Below are positions 1 to 6,958 of a stretch of DNA of 23,378 nt, in pieces; the stretch's first letter is position 1; each line of letters opens with the position of its first letter. A program made the translations under genes and the position numbers. The notes under the pieces are model-generated. The model had not been told where the DNA came from. It searched no databases and saw only the letters and a list, made by a program, of their open reading frames with translations. Source of the DNA: an uncultured Eubacteriales bacterium (GTDB lineage: Bacteria > Bacillota > Clostridia > Oscillospirales > CAG-272); assembly GCA_934503195.1 (NCBI GenBank), contig CAKSVM010000049.1:1-23378 (forward strand). Reading direction: 5' to 3'.

Positions 1-1016
1 GCGAAGTACTTGATGGTGCGAACCATCTGGCTGGTGTAGGAGTTCTCGTTGTCGTACCACGAAACGACCTGAACCTGATAGGTGTCGTCGTCGATCTTGG
101 TGACCATGGTCTGGGTAGCGTCGAAGAGCGAGCCGAACTTCATGCCGACAACGTCGGAGGAGACGATCTGCTCATCGTTGTAACCGAAGGACGCCGACTT
201 AGCAGCCTTCATAGCCGCGTTGATCGAATCCTTGGTGATGTCCTTGCCCTTGACGACAGCGACGAGGATGGTGGTCGAACCGGTGGTTACCGGAACGCGC
301 TGAGCCGAGCCGATCAGCTTGCCGTTGAGCTCGGGGATGACAAGGCCGATAGCCTTTGCAGCGCCGGTGGAGTTGGGAACGATGTTAGCGGCGCCCGCGC
401 GAGCACGACGGAGGTCGCCCTTACGCTGCGGACCGTCGAGGATCATCTGGTCGCCGGTGTAAGCGTGAACGGTGGTCATGATGCCCGAAACGATCGGATA
501 GGTGTCGTTGAGGGTCTTAGCCATCGGAGCGAGGCAGTTGGTGGTGCAGGAAGCGGCCGAGATGATCTGGTCGTCCTTGGTGAGGGTCTTCTCGTTTACG
601 GAGTAAACGATGGTCTTGAGGTCGTTGCCAGCCGGAGCCGAGATGACAACCTTCTTCGCGCCTGCCTGGATGTGAGCCATCGACTTTTCCTTAGAGGTGT
701 AGAAGCCGGTGCACTCGAGAACGACGTCAACGTCGAGCTTGCCCCACGGGCAGTCAGCGGCGTTCTTTTCAGCGTAGATCTTGATCTCCTTGCCGTCGAC
801 GATGATCGAATCCTCGGTAGCCGAGACGGTGTGCTTCTCCTCGCCGATCTTGCCGAGGAACGAGCCCTGAGCGGTGTCGTACTTGAGAAGGTGAGCGAGC
901 ATTGCGGGGCTGGTGAGGTCGTTGATAGCGACTACTTCGTAGCCCTCAGCGTCGAACATCTGACGGAAAGCCAGACGACCGATACGGCCGAAGCCGTTAA
1001 TAGCAACTTTTACCAT
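1..1016 (-). CDS. gap: Glyceraldehyde-3-phosphate dehydrogenase, type I (3' end cut by window edge)
   Basis: Cytosolic glycolytic enzyme that oxidises glyceraldehyde 3-phosphate to 1,3-bisphosphoglycerate with NAD+ and phosphate. Translating the minus strand from the ATG at 1016-1014 gives MVKVAINGFGRIGR, the classic Rossmann start. It is followed by the catalytic SCTTNCLAP motif (nucleophile Cys at about residue 157), the HAYTGDQ segment with the active-site His, the GAANIVPNSTGAAKAIG phosphate-binding stretch and the terminal WYDNENSY motif. 338 codons are visible, ending in KYF. The family is normally 333-340 residues, so only a few residues and the stop are missing. A GGAGG ribosome binding site lies just upstream of the ATG. 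The adjacent Asn-Asp after the second strand suggests NAD rather than NADP use. It is divergent from the VTC cassette and is a housekeeping gene with its own promoter. Identity is certain. Confidence 0.98.
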   Translation of the reverse strand, partial: MVKVAINGFGRIGRLAFRQMFDAEGYEVVAINDLTSPAMLAHLLKYDTAQGSFLGKIGEEKHTVSATEDSIIVDGKEIKIYAEKNAADCPWGKLDVDVVLECTGFYTSKEKSMAHIQAGAKKVVISAPAGNDLKTIVYSVNEKTLTKDDQIISAASCTTNCLAPMAKTLNDTYPIVSGIMTTVHAYTGDQMILDGPQRKGDLRRARAGAANIVPNSTGAAKAIGLVIPELNGKLIGSAQRVPVTTGSTTILVAVVKGKDITKDSINAAMKAAKSASFGYNDEQIVSSDVVGMKFGSLFDATQTMVTKIDDDTYQVQVVSWYDNENSYTSQMVRTIKYF

Positions 1017-1114
1017 AATATTATCCTCCAAAAAATATAAAATTTTTTTGACTGTTTTCGCGGGACAGACACTGCGTTAAGAATTTAACACCCGCTTTTG
1101 TCCATCCATAATAT

Positions 1115-1143
1115 ATTTTACCTCATTTCCGCTTTTTTTACAA
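1115..1143 (-). promoter_or_regulatory. SigA-type promoter of gap
   Basis: On the minus strand TTGTAA (1143-1138) is separated by exactly 17 bases from TAAAAT (1120-1115). That is 4/6 and 5/6 matches to the consensus. Transcription would start near 1108, giving a leader of roughly 90 bases before the gap ATG at 1016. No clear leader hairpin or riboswitch was recognised. Confidence 0.75.
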
Positions 1144-1284
1144 GAGGTTTTCGGGAAATTTCTAAATTTTGTTACATTGCATTCAATTATGGCCGGAACC
1201 GGTACGGATTTTATCCACTTTTCAGAGTCTTCCGGACGGATTTATTGAGACTTGCAAATTTCTTGAACATTTTGCCGGAAACCA

Positions 1285-1313
1285 TTGACATACCATGAAA
1301 TTTATAGTATAAT
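1285..1313 (+). promoter_or_regulatory. Perfect-consensus SigA promoter of the VTC/DUF4956/CotH cassette
   Basis: TTGACA at 1285-1290, a 17-base spacer and TATAAT at 1308-1313 match the vegetative consensus at all 12 positions. The expected start of transcription (about 7 bases beyond the -10 box) falls at 1319-1321, immediately at the ATG at 1321. This promoter therefore rules out translation from the upstream TTG at 1285, which is part of the -35 box. Confidence 0.93.
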
Positions 1314-1320
1314 ATCTCAA

Positions 1321-2094
1321 ATGGCTCAAAAGGAGGCGGTCAGAATCGACGGACGCTGTGAATACAAATACATACTTGAAAGCGGCACCGCCGCGAAGCT
1401 CCGCGAAAAAATCGGTGAAATCCTCTTGCCCGACCCCTATGGCGGCGGGGAAAGCTATGTCATTTCAAGTCTTTACTTCGACAGTCCCGCGCGGCATCTC
1501 TACCTCCAGACGCTCGACCGGGTTCAATGCAGATACAAGCTGAGACTCCGCGTCTACGGGGCGGAGCCGCGCTGGCTTTCCGGCGACCCGGTCTCGTTCT
1601 TCGAGATAAAGTCGAAGACCGAGGGACTTTCGGTAAAACGCCGCCTGAAACTCCGGCTCTCCGAAAACCTGAGACTTGCCGGGGGCGTCATCCCCGATAC
1701 GCTCCCGCCCTCCGACGCGAGACTCGCCGCCGACATTTCGCGGCTGATACGCGCGGAAAACCTCTCCCCGGCCGCCGTGGTCAGCTACGAAAGGCTCGCG
1801 TTTTACGACCCGGCGTCGGATCTGCGCGTCACCTTCGACTCGGGACTCAGGATCCGGACGACCGACCTGTCGCTTCACTCGGGCTCGTACGGCGACCCGG
1901 TGATGGGTGATGAACGCGTGCTCGAGATCAAAAGCTCGGAGAACATCCCGCTTGAGATCACGCGACTCATCGGAAGCTTCGGCCTTCGCAATTCCTCTTA
2001 CTCAAAATACGGCAGGACAAATTTCAATGTTTCAAAAGGAGAATCACCATGTTTGACAACTTCACCGGAGTCGCCGAAAGCGTCGGCTCGATAA
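1321..2094 (+). CDS. VTC-domain protein (polyphosphate polymerase-like)
   Basis: Protein of about 257 residues from the ATG at 1321. VTC-family signatures are visible: an early R-C-E-Y-K-Y strand (residues 12-17), SSLYFDSP, the Lys-rich FEIKSKTEGLSVKRR strand near residue 100, RVTFDSGLRI, and the late acidic-basic VLEIKSSE strand. In the triphosphate-tunnel fold these Arg, Lys and Glu residues line a tunnel that binds phosphate chains and metal. Yeast Vtc4 makes polyphosphate, but the function of bacterial VTC proteins next to CotH kinases is not established. No signal peptide, so it is cytosolic and probably acts at the membrane with the next gene. Its last 46 bases overlap the DUF4956 gene, and the tail after SKYGRTNF looks unstructured. 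An upstream TTG at 1285 would extend the frame but is the promoter -35 box. Exact start is uncertain (1321 or 1345). Confidence 0.88.
   Translation: MAQKEAVRIDGRCEYKYILESGTAAKLREKIGEILLPDPYGGGESYVISSLYFDSPARHLYLQTLDRVQCRYKLRLRVYGAEPRWLSGDPVSFFEIKSKTEGLSVKRRLKLRLSENLRLAGGVIPDTLPPSDARLAADISRLIRAENLSPAAVVSYERLAFYDPASDLRVTFDSGLRIRTTDLSLHSGSYGDPVMGDERVLEIKSSENIPLEITRLIGSFGLRNSSYSKYGRTNFNVSKGESPCLTTSPESPKASAR
1330..1336 (+). promoter_or_regulatory. Ribosome binding site inside the first codons of the VTC gene
   Basis: AAAGGAGG (core AAGGAGG at 1330-1336) is a near-perfect Shine-Dalgarno sequence, but it lies after the only ATG (1321). The in-frame codon 8 bases downstream is ATC (1345-1347). Either the gene is read leaderless from 1321, or initiation uses a rare AUC codon. 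Confidence 0.5.
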
Positions 2095-2741
2095 ACACGG
2101 GGGCGATCGTCGTCGACGTCCTCATAACCCTTCTCATAAGCGTCGGACTCGGAATAATCATCACGGCCTTCTACGGCTTCATGAACCGAAAGAGGGGCTT
2201 CGCGCCCGAGTTCGCGGTGACGATAACCGCCACCTGCGCGGCGATCTCGCTGATCATCGCGATAATCGGTACGAATATCGCCAGCGCGTTCAGCCTCGCC
2301 GGAATCATGTCGATAGTCCGCTTCCGCTCGCTTCAGCAGAAGACGTCGGATATTGCCTTTCTCTTCGTCGCGATGGCCGCGGGACTCACGACCGGACTCG
2401 GACTCTTTCTCCCCGCGCTCGTATTCGTGCTGGTGATCGGCTTTCTGCTCGACCTCTTCGCCGAAATTCTCGCGAAGGCGCGTCCCGAGACGAGACTTAT
2501 TAAGATCTGCGTCCCCGAGTCGATGAGCTTTGCCGGGCAGTTCGACGACGTCCTGAAGGCTCACACGATGACCTATGATCTCAAGCGAGTCCGCCTGATA
2601 AGCTCGGGAAGCGTCATGGAGCTTTCCTACACCGTGACCCTGCGCGACCTCTCGGACGTCGATAAATTCCTCTCGGATATCCGCGAGAAGAATCAGAATT
2701 ACAACGTCGTCTTAATGTACGACTCGGACGACGAGAGATGA
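2049..2741 (+). CDS. DUF4956 integral membrane protein
   Basis: 230 residues. Three to four hydrophobic segments occupy roughly residues 18-45, 57-92 and 108-142, with a soluble tail of about 90 residues. The block MSIVRFRSLQQKTSDIAFLF (residues about 89-108) followed by a Gly-rich helix is the hallmark of DUF4956 proteins. The AAAGGAG ribosome binding site at 2035-2042 lies inside the end of the VTC gene, which it overlaps by 46 bases. Its own stop overlaps the start of the CotH gene (ATGA at 2738-2741), so translation of the three is probably coupled. Proteins of this family typically accompany VTC and CotH proteins and are presumed to be membrane partners, but no activity is established. 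Confident in the family, not in the role. Confidence 0.88.
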   Translation: MFDNFTGVAESVGSINTGAIVVDVLITLLISVGLGIIITAFYGFMNRKRGFAPEFAVTITATCAAISLIIAIIGTNIASAFSLAGIMSIVRFRSLQQKTSDIAFLFVAMAAGLTTGLGLFLPALVFVLVIGFLLDLFAEILAKARPETRLIKICVPESMSFAGQFDDVLKAHTMTYDLKRVRLISSGSVMELSYTVTLRDLSDVDKFLSDIREKNQNYNVVLMYDSDDER

Positions 2742-5353
2742 AAAGGCTCGTCTTCCTTTTTCTCGTGCTGATGCCGCTGATTTTTGCGGGATGCGGCGCG
2801 GCCGACGCAAAGAAGCCGCTCTTTTCCTTTGAGACCGAGCCGGGAATCTACCAGAGCCGTTTTAAGCTCGGGCTTATCATAAACGATCCCGGAATCGAGG
2901 TCAGATACACGCTCGACTCGTCGGTACCGACCATAGAATCGAAGCTCTATGACAACGAGGGGATCGACATCTCATATCGCGGCGGAGGCGGCTCGGATCC
3001 GTCAAGCGTCAATATCGTCCGCTGCGCGGCCTTTGATTCCGACGGGAATCAGATCGGCGGCGTTCTCACCGGAACCTACATTCTGGCCGATCTCCCCGAG
3101 GTCAGATACTCGACGATGATCGTGTCGGTCGTCGCCGAACCCGATGATCTCTACGGCTATGAGCGGGGAATTCTCGTCCCCGGAAAGATACGCGACGAAT
3201 TCGAGAAAAACCGCCCGTCGACATGGACGAACGACTCGCTCAAGGACGCGAATTTCTTTCAGAGCGGGCGCGATTGGGAGCGTCCCGCGCATATCGAGTT
3301 CATGTCGGCGGACGGGGAAATTCTCCTGTCGCAAAGCGGCGGAGTCCGTGTCTCGGGCGGCTGGAACCGCAACAACGCGTATAAATCGCTCCGTATTTTC
3401 GCGAGATACGAATACGACACATATAACGTCTTCTCGTTTGACGCCTACCCCGGACTTCTCAGCACTACCGGAGTTCCGGTGAAGGATTTCAGGACGCTGA
3501 TCTTCCGCACCGGAAGCAACAATTTCTGGAACACGGTCATCCAGACGCAGTTTTTAATGAGCCTCGCCGAGGACAAGGGACTCGACACGATGCGCTACCG
3601 TCCGGTCTGTCTCTATGTCAACGGAAAATATTACGGCTACATGGCACTTTTCGAGGACTACTCGACGACCTATTTCGAGACGAACTACAACATCCCGAAG
3701 GACGACGTGACCTGCATAAACGGCGCGGGCTACATCGACGGCCGCCCCCGCGCGTGGCAGCTTGATAACGGAGACGAGAGCGAGCTTGCCGAGTTTAAGC
3801 GCGTCGTGAACTTCGTCTCGGCCTGCGACGTTGAGCAGAAGAAGTATTATGACCTCGCGTCGGAGCTGATCGACTTCGACAATTTCATTAAATATATGTG
3901 CTTTGAGGGCTATATCGCCAACAGCGACTGGCCGCAGAACAACGTCCGTCTCTGGCGTTACAACGGAAAGGGAAAGGACGGCTATAACGAGCGCGGATAT
4001 AATCCCGATGCGGTAGAATACGGCTTTGACGGCCGCTGGAGATTTCTCTTAAAGGATCTCGATCTCGCGGCCGGGTACGGAGACAACGTGGCCGACAGCG
4101 TCTTCAAGCGGCTTGACAGCGACGACGGCGGACTCAGACTCAACGCGATGTTCCGCAATCTCTTCCGCCATCCCGAGTTCAGGAAAAAGGTCTTTCTCTT
4201 TCTCTGCGACCTGCTTTCCGACACGATGAGGGTCGAAAATGTCATGTCAAAGCTAGGCGAATGCGAAGCGAGCGCGCTGCTCGAAATGCGCTATTACACG
4301 AAGACAAGCGGCGCGGGCGGCGGCTCGAACGAGAAGTGGCATCAGAATCTCCTTACCCCCGCGCGGTTCTTCGTGACGCGGTACGACAACGTGAAAAAGG
4401 AGCTTTCGAAGAAATACGGCTCGGAGTTCGCCGATCTGAATATCGTCATCGAGGGCGAGGGGACGCTGAGTGTGAGTACGCTCGAACCCGAAAACGGCGA
4501 TAAGCTCTGTTATCTTTCGGGACTTGAAGTCCCGGTCGCGGCGTCTCCGGCGAAGGGCTGGCGGCTCGCCTCGCTGAAGGTCGGGCAGAAGCAGGTCTCG
4601 GAGAGCTTTTATATCCATAACGGCAGTCAGACGCTGACGGCGGTTTTCGAACCCGATCCGGATTACACAAAGCCCGCGCCGACGGTGATCTTAAGCGAGA
4701 TAAGCTATGAGCGTCCGAGGAGCGGCGAATCGCCCGACAGAATCGAAATCCATAACGCGACCGAAAAACCCGTCTATCTCAAGGGCTGGCGGCTGATCCG
4801 CGAGCGTAGCACCGGCGGAAAACTGAAGACCGACGAATATGTCATCCCGGCGTATACGGTCGGAGCGGGCGGATATCTGACACTGCCGCTTTCAAAGGAG
4901 ATTTCGGGATTCGGACTCGCGTCTGGCGACAGACTTATTCTCATCGACCGGATCGGAGACGGGATCGACTCGGTGACCCTCCCGCCGTGCGGAAACTATT
5001 CGGTTCTCGCGAGGAATGACGACGGCTGGTACTTCGAGCCGTACGAGACCTTCGGCGTGACGAACGCGGAGTGGGACGGCTACAGACTGTCCGACGTCAT
5101 CGACGACCGGCTGCGGGGAATCTACATCCACAAGGGCAAGATCATCGGGGATTTTGCCGAGGATACCGGATCCGGCGCGGTGATCACCGAGCGGAAGATC
5201 CGCGACGAGTTCGGAGCGGAGAAGTTTGAGAAGAATTCCGGAAAGTTCCGGAAGCTCGGAAAGGGTTACGACCTTGACAGCGTGCTTGACGCGCTCGGAT
5301 ACAGACGCTGGCGCATTGACTCGCTCGGGTCGTGGGTCATCTTCAAGAAATGA
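2738..5353 (+). CDS. CotH-kinase-family lipoprotein with chitobiase-like and lamin-tail domains
   Basis: 871 residues. Residues 1-18 are a lipoprotein signal ending F-A-G-C with lipidation at Cys19, so the protein should sit on the outer face of the membrane. Domain order: a chitobiase/hexosaminidase C-terminal-like beta domain (about 28-115, with Y-T-L-D-S-S-V-P-T), the CotH kinase domain (about 125-490), a short beta domain (about 560-630) and a lamin-tail-like domain (about 647-755, with LSEISY, RIEIHNAT and YLKGWRL). Likely catalytic CotH residues are N395-S-D397 with Asn402, and the K439-D-L-D442 motif. CotH proteins are Fam20C-like kinases that phosphorylate proteins in Bacillus spores; here the substrate is unknown. 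Its start overlaps the preceding stop (ATGA). A surface kinase role with VTC/DUF4956 is inference. Confidence 0.88.
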   Translation: MKRLVFLFLVLMPLIFAGCGAADAKKPLFSFETEPGIYQSRFKLGLIINDPGIEVRYTLDSSVPTIESKLYDNEGIDISYRGGGGSDPSSVNIVRCAAFDSDGNQIGGVLTGTYILADLPEVRYSTMIVSVVAEPDDLYGYERGILVPGKIRDEFEKNRPSTWTNDSLKDANFFQSGRDWERPAHIEFMSADGEILLSQSGGVRVSGGWNRNNAYKSLRIFARYEYDTYNVFSFDAYPGLLSTTGVPVKDFRTLIFRTGSNNFWNTVIQTQFLMSLAEDKGLDTMRYRPVCLYVNGKYYGYMALFEDYSTTYFETNYNIPKDDVTCINGAGYIDGRPRAWQLDNGDESELAEFKRVVNFVSACDVEQKKYYDLASELIDFDNFIKYMCFEGYIANSDWPQNNVRLWRYNGKGKDGYNERGYNPDAVEYGFDGRWRFLLKDLDLAAGYGDNVADSVFKRLDSDDGGLRLNAMFRNLFRHPEFRKKVFLFLCDLLSDTMRVENVMSKLGECEASALLEMRYYTKTSGAGGGSNEKWHQNLLTPARFFVTRYDNVKKELSKKYGSEFADLNIVIEGEGTLSVSTLEPENGDKLCYLSGLEVPVAASPAKGWRLASLKVGQKQVSESFYIHNGSQTLTAVFEPDPDYTKPAPTVILSEISYERPRSGESPDRIEIHNATEKPVYLKGWRLIRERSTGGKLKTDEYVIPAYTVGAGGYLTLPLSKEISGFGLASGDRLILIDRIGDGIDSVTLPPCGNYSVLARNDDGWYFEPYETFGVTNAEWDGYRLSDVIDDRLRGIYIHKGKIIGDFAEDTGSGAVITERKIRDEFGAEKFEKNSGKFRKLGKGYDLDSVLDALGYRRWRIDSLGSWVIFKK

Positions 5354-5402
5354 CGCCGTAAGGCGCGACACAGACGTTGAATTATTCGAAAGGAGAATCG
5401 AA

Positions 5403-5675
5403 ATGCGCAGAACAAGCCGCGGCGGAAGCTTTATTTTCAGTCTTCTCATAAATATGCTCCTGAATCCGGAGGGATTTATTGTCGCGGGAATACTCACGGC
5501 ACTTCATTTCATATTTGGATTATCTCTCTGGTGGGCTGGCGCGGTGTTTGTCCTCTGGATCGCGCGGCTTGTGATCGGGATGCTCTTCATGGGCTGGGCA
5601 ATCGGGTGCGGAAAGCGTTCCGACCCGCCTAAGGAGAACAAGAATCCCTATTCGGTGAAGAAGGGGGACGAATGA
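5403..5675 (+). CDS. Small membrane protein of the CotH cassette
   Basis: 90-residue protein from the ATG at 5403, preceded by AAAGGAG with ideal spacing; an in-frame extension upstream to 5226 would run into the CotH gene and is rejected. Two or three hydrophobic stretches fill residues about 9-33 and 36-68 (for example GAVFVLWIARLVIGMLFMGW), followed by a charged soluble tail rich in Lys, Pro and Asn. No family is recognised. It lies 49 bases after the CotH gene and ahead of a strong terminator, so it is probably the last gene of that transcription unit. Its position suggests a membrane accessory role, but no function can be assigned. Confidence 0.8.
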   Translation: MRRTSRGGSFIFSLLINMLLNPEGFIVAGILTALHFIFGLSLWWAGAVFVLWIARLVIGMLFMGWAIGCGKRSDPPKENKNPYSVKKGDE

Positions 5676-5680
5676 AATCC

Positions 5681-5714
5681 GCCGGGACGGCTTTCGCGGC
5701 CGTCCCGGCCTTTT
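5681..5714 (+). terminator. Rho-independent terminator closing the VTC-CotH cassette
   Basis: A perfect 11-bp GC-rich stem (GCCGGGACGGC at 5681-5691 and its complement at 5699-5709) with a 7-base loop, followed by CTTTT. It begins 6 bases after the stop at 5675. Confidence 0.9.
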
Positions 5715-5768
5715 GCGCGTCCCATGAGCCGCGGAAAAAAATCCTTTCCGGAAGCCGGCGTGTTTTCC

Positions 5769-5797
5769 TTGCGCGGTTCCGGTTTATGTAGTATAAT
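5769..5797 (+). promoter_or_regulatory. Probable promoter of the regulator/DUF5107/DUF6067 operon
   Basis: A perfect TATAAT at 5792-5797 is 17 bases downstream of TTGCGC (5769-5774), which matches only TTG of the -35 consensus. A weak -35 box ahead of a regulator gene would fit a controlled or weak promoter. The leader to the ATG at 5834 is about 30 bases. Confidence 0.65.
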
Positions 5798-5833
5798 AAT
5801 CATGTGAAATCAGCGTCGCTTGGAGGTGACCCG

Positions 5834-6955
5834 ATGAAAGAAGACGTTATCTATATCATGACCCAGCCCATGACCAAGAACTCATACTGGGCGGGGCTTA
5901 TAATAAGCGGTATCCGCGAGGCCGCCGCCGTATATCACGACACTGTGATGCGGATTGATCCCGATGATCCCGCGCACGACCCGTCCGGCCGCCATGTCCT
6001 TGTTGTCGGAAACAATATCGACTGGGTCGGAGCCTCGGCCACAGGGCTTTCGCGGCGCGGAGCCTTCCCGATGATAGTCAACGCCTGTATGCTTCCGGTC
6101 GGAAAGCTCAGATGCAGCGGCGTGACCTTTGAGCTTGAGGAGATGATCGAGCGGCTGACCTCGCTTCTCGCCGGGGCGGGGAGAAAGCACACCGTTCTGC
6201 TCGGCGTGAACCCGAACTCGCTGGCCGACAGCGTAAAGGCGGATTTCTTCGCGAAATCGGTTCCGACTCTCAATCCCGGCGACATAATCTGGTCGCGCGG
6301 AAGCCTTGAGGAATGCGTTGAGGAATTCGCCGCGGGACTTTCCGGAAACTTCCGCGACGCGGTCATCTGCTCCAACGACACGGTGGCGATAAGCCTTGTG
6401 AAGCGGCTGACCGCACTCGGATACAATGTCCCCGAGGATATCTGCGTGATCGGCATGGGAAACTCATACGTCGGCGCGAATATGAAAAAGCGGCTCACAA
6501 GCGTCATGTTCGATTATCACGAGATGGGAAAAATGTCGGTCGGGCTCTATCACGACCTCATCCGCCGCGAAACTCCCTGCCACATGACGCTTTCGCTCCC
6601 GTGCGGACTCATCGTCAGGGACACCGCGCCGCTCCCCGACAGGCCGGTGATCCCGGAAACGCCGCGGGCAATCGGCGACCCGCCGACCGGGTATTTCGAC
6701 GGCGATGAGGTTCAGAACATTATCAGGGTCGAGACGATGCTCCAGTCGTGCGACGCGTTTGACCGCGAGATAATCTTCGGAATCTCGCGCGGGAAAAGCT
6801 GCGACATGATCGCCGAGAGTCTCTTCTTTTCGGGACGCGCGATAAGATACCGCCTCTCAAGGCTGATACGCGAATACGCCTTCAGGGACCGCGCGGATCT
6901 CGAAAGCTCTGTCCGCCGCGCGCTCGGCGAGATTTCTTCAGAAAAGGAGACATAA
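5834..6955 (+). CDS. Transcriptional regulator: N-terminal LacI-like sugar-binding domain, C-terminal helix-turn-helix
   Basis: 373 residues from the ATG at 5834, chosen because GGAGG at 5822-5826 has ideal spacing to it; an in-frame GTG at 5804 lacks a ribosome binding site. Residues 1-270 form a periplasmic-binding-protein type fold like LacI effector domains: YIMTQPMTKNSYWAGLIISG, a hinge strand HVLVVGNN, AVICSNDTVAISLVKRL, then VPEDICVIGMGN, the equivalent of the LacI-family VPxDxxVIGFDN motif. No DNA-binding domain precedes it. Instead residues about 315-365 contain a LuxR/sigma-4-like helix-turn-helix (FDREIIFGISRGKSCDMIAE, then SGRAIRYRLSRLI). This is the reverse of normal LacI order. 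The stop is 3 bases before the next ATG, so it is co-transcribed with DUF5107 and probably senses a sugar that those enzymes handle. Ligand and targets are unknown. Confidence 0.82.
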   Translation: MKEDVIYIMTQPMTKNSYWAGLIISGIREAAAVYHDTVMRIDPDDPAHDPSGRHVLVVGNNIDWVGASATGLSRRGAFPMIVNACMLPVGKLRCSGVTFELEEMIERLTSLLAGAGRKHTVLLGVNPNSLADSVKADFFAKSVPTLNPGDIIWSRGSLEECVEEFAAGLSGNFRDAVICSNDTVAISLVKRLTALGYNVPEDICVIGMGNSYVGANMKKRLTSVMFDYHEMGKMSVGLYHDLIRRETPCHMTLSLPCGLIVRDTAPLPDRPVIPETPRAIGDPPTGYFDGDEVQNIIRVETMLQSCDAFDREIIFGISRGKSCDMIAESLFFSGRAIRYRLSRLIREYAFRDRADLESSVRRALGEISSEKET

Positions 6956-6958
6956 CAG

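Noticed and set aside
465..1040. Plus-strand 191-residue frame over gap
   Set aside because: It is the complement of the gap coding sequence, which has all GAPDH motifs on the minus strand.
1285..1320. TTG start for the VTC gene at 1285
   Set aside because: TTG is the first half of the TTGACA -35 box, so these codons lie upstream of the transcription start.
5358..5369. Small CGCC/GGCG hairpin between the CotH gene and the small membrane protein gene
   Set aside because: The 4-bp stem is too short and has no T-run; not a terminator.
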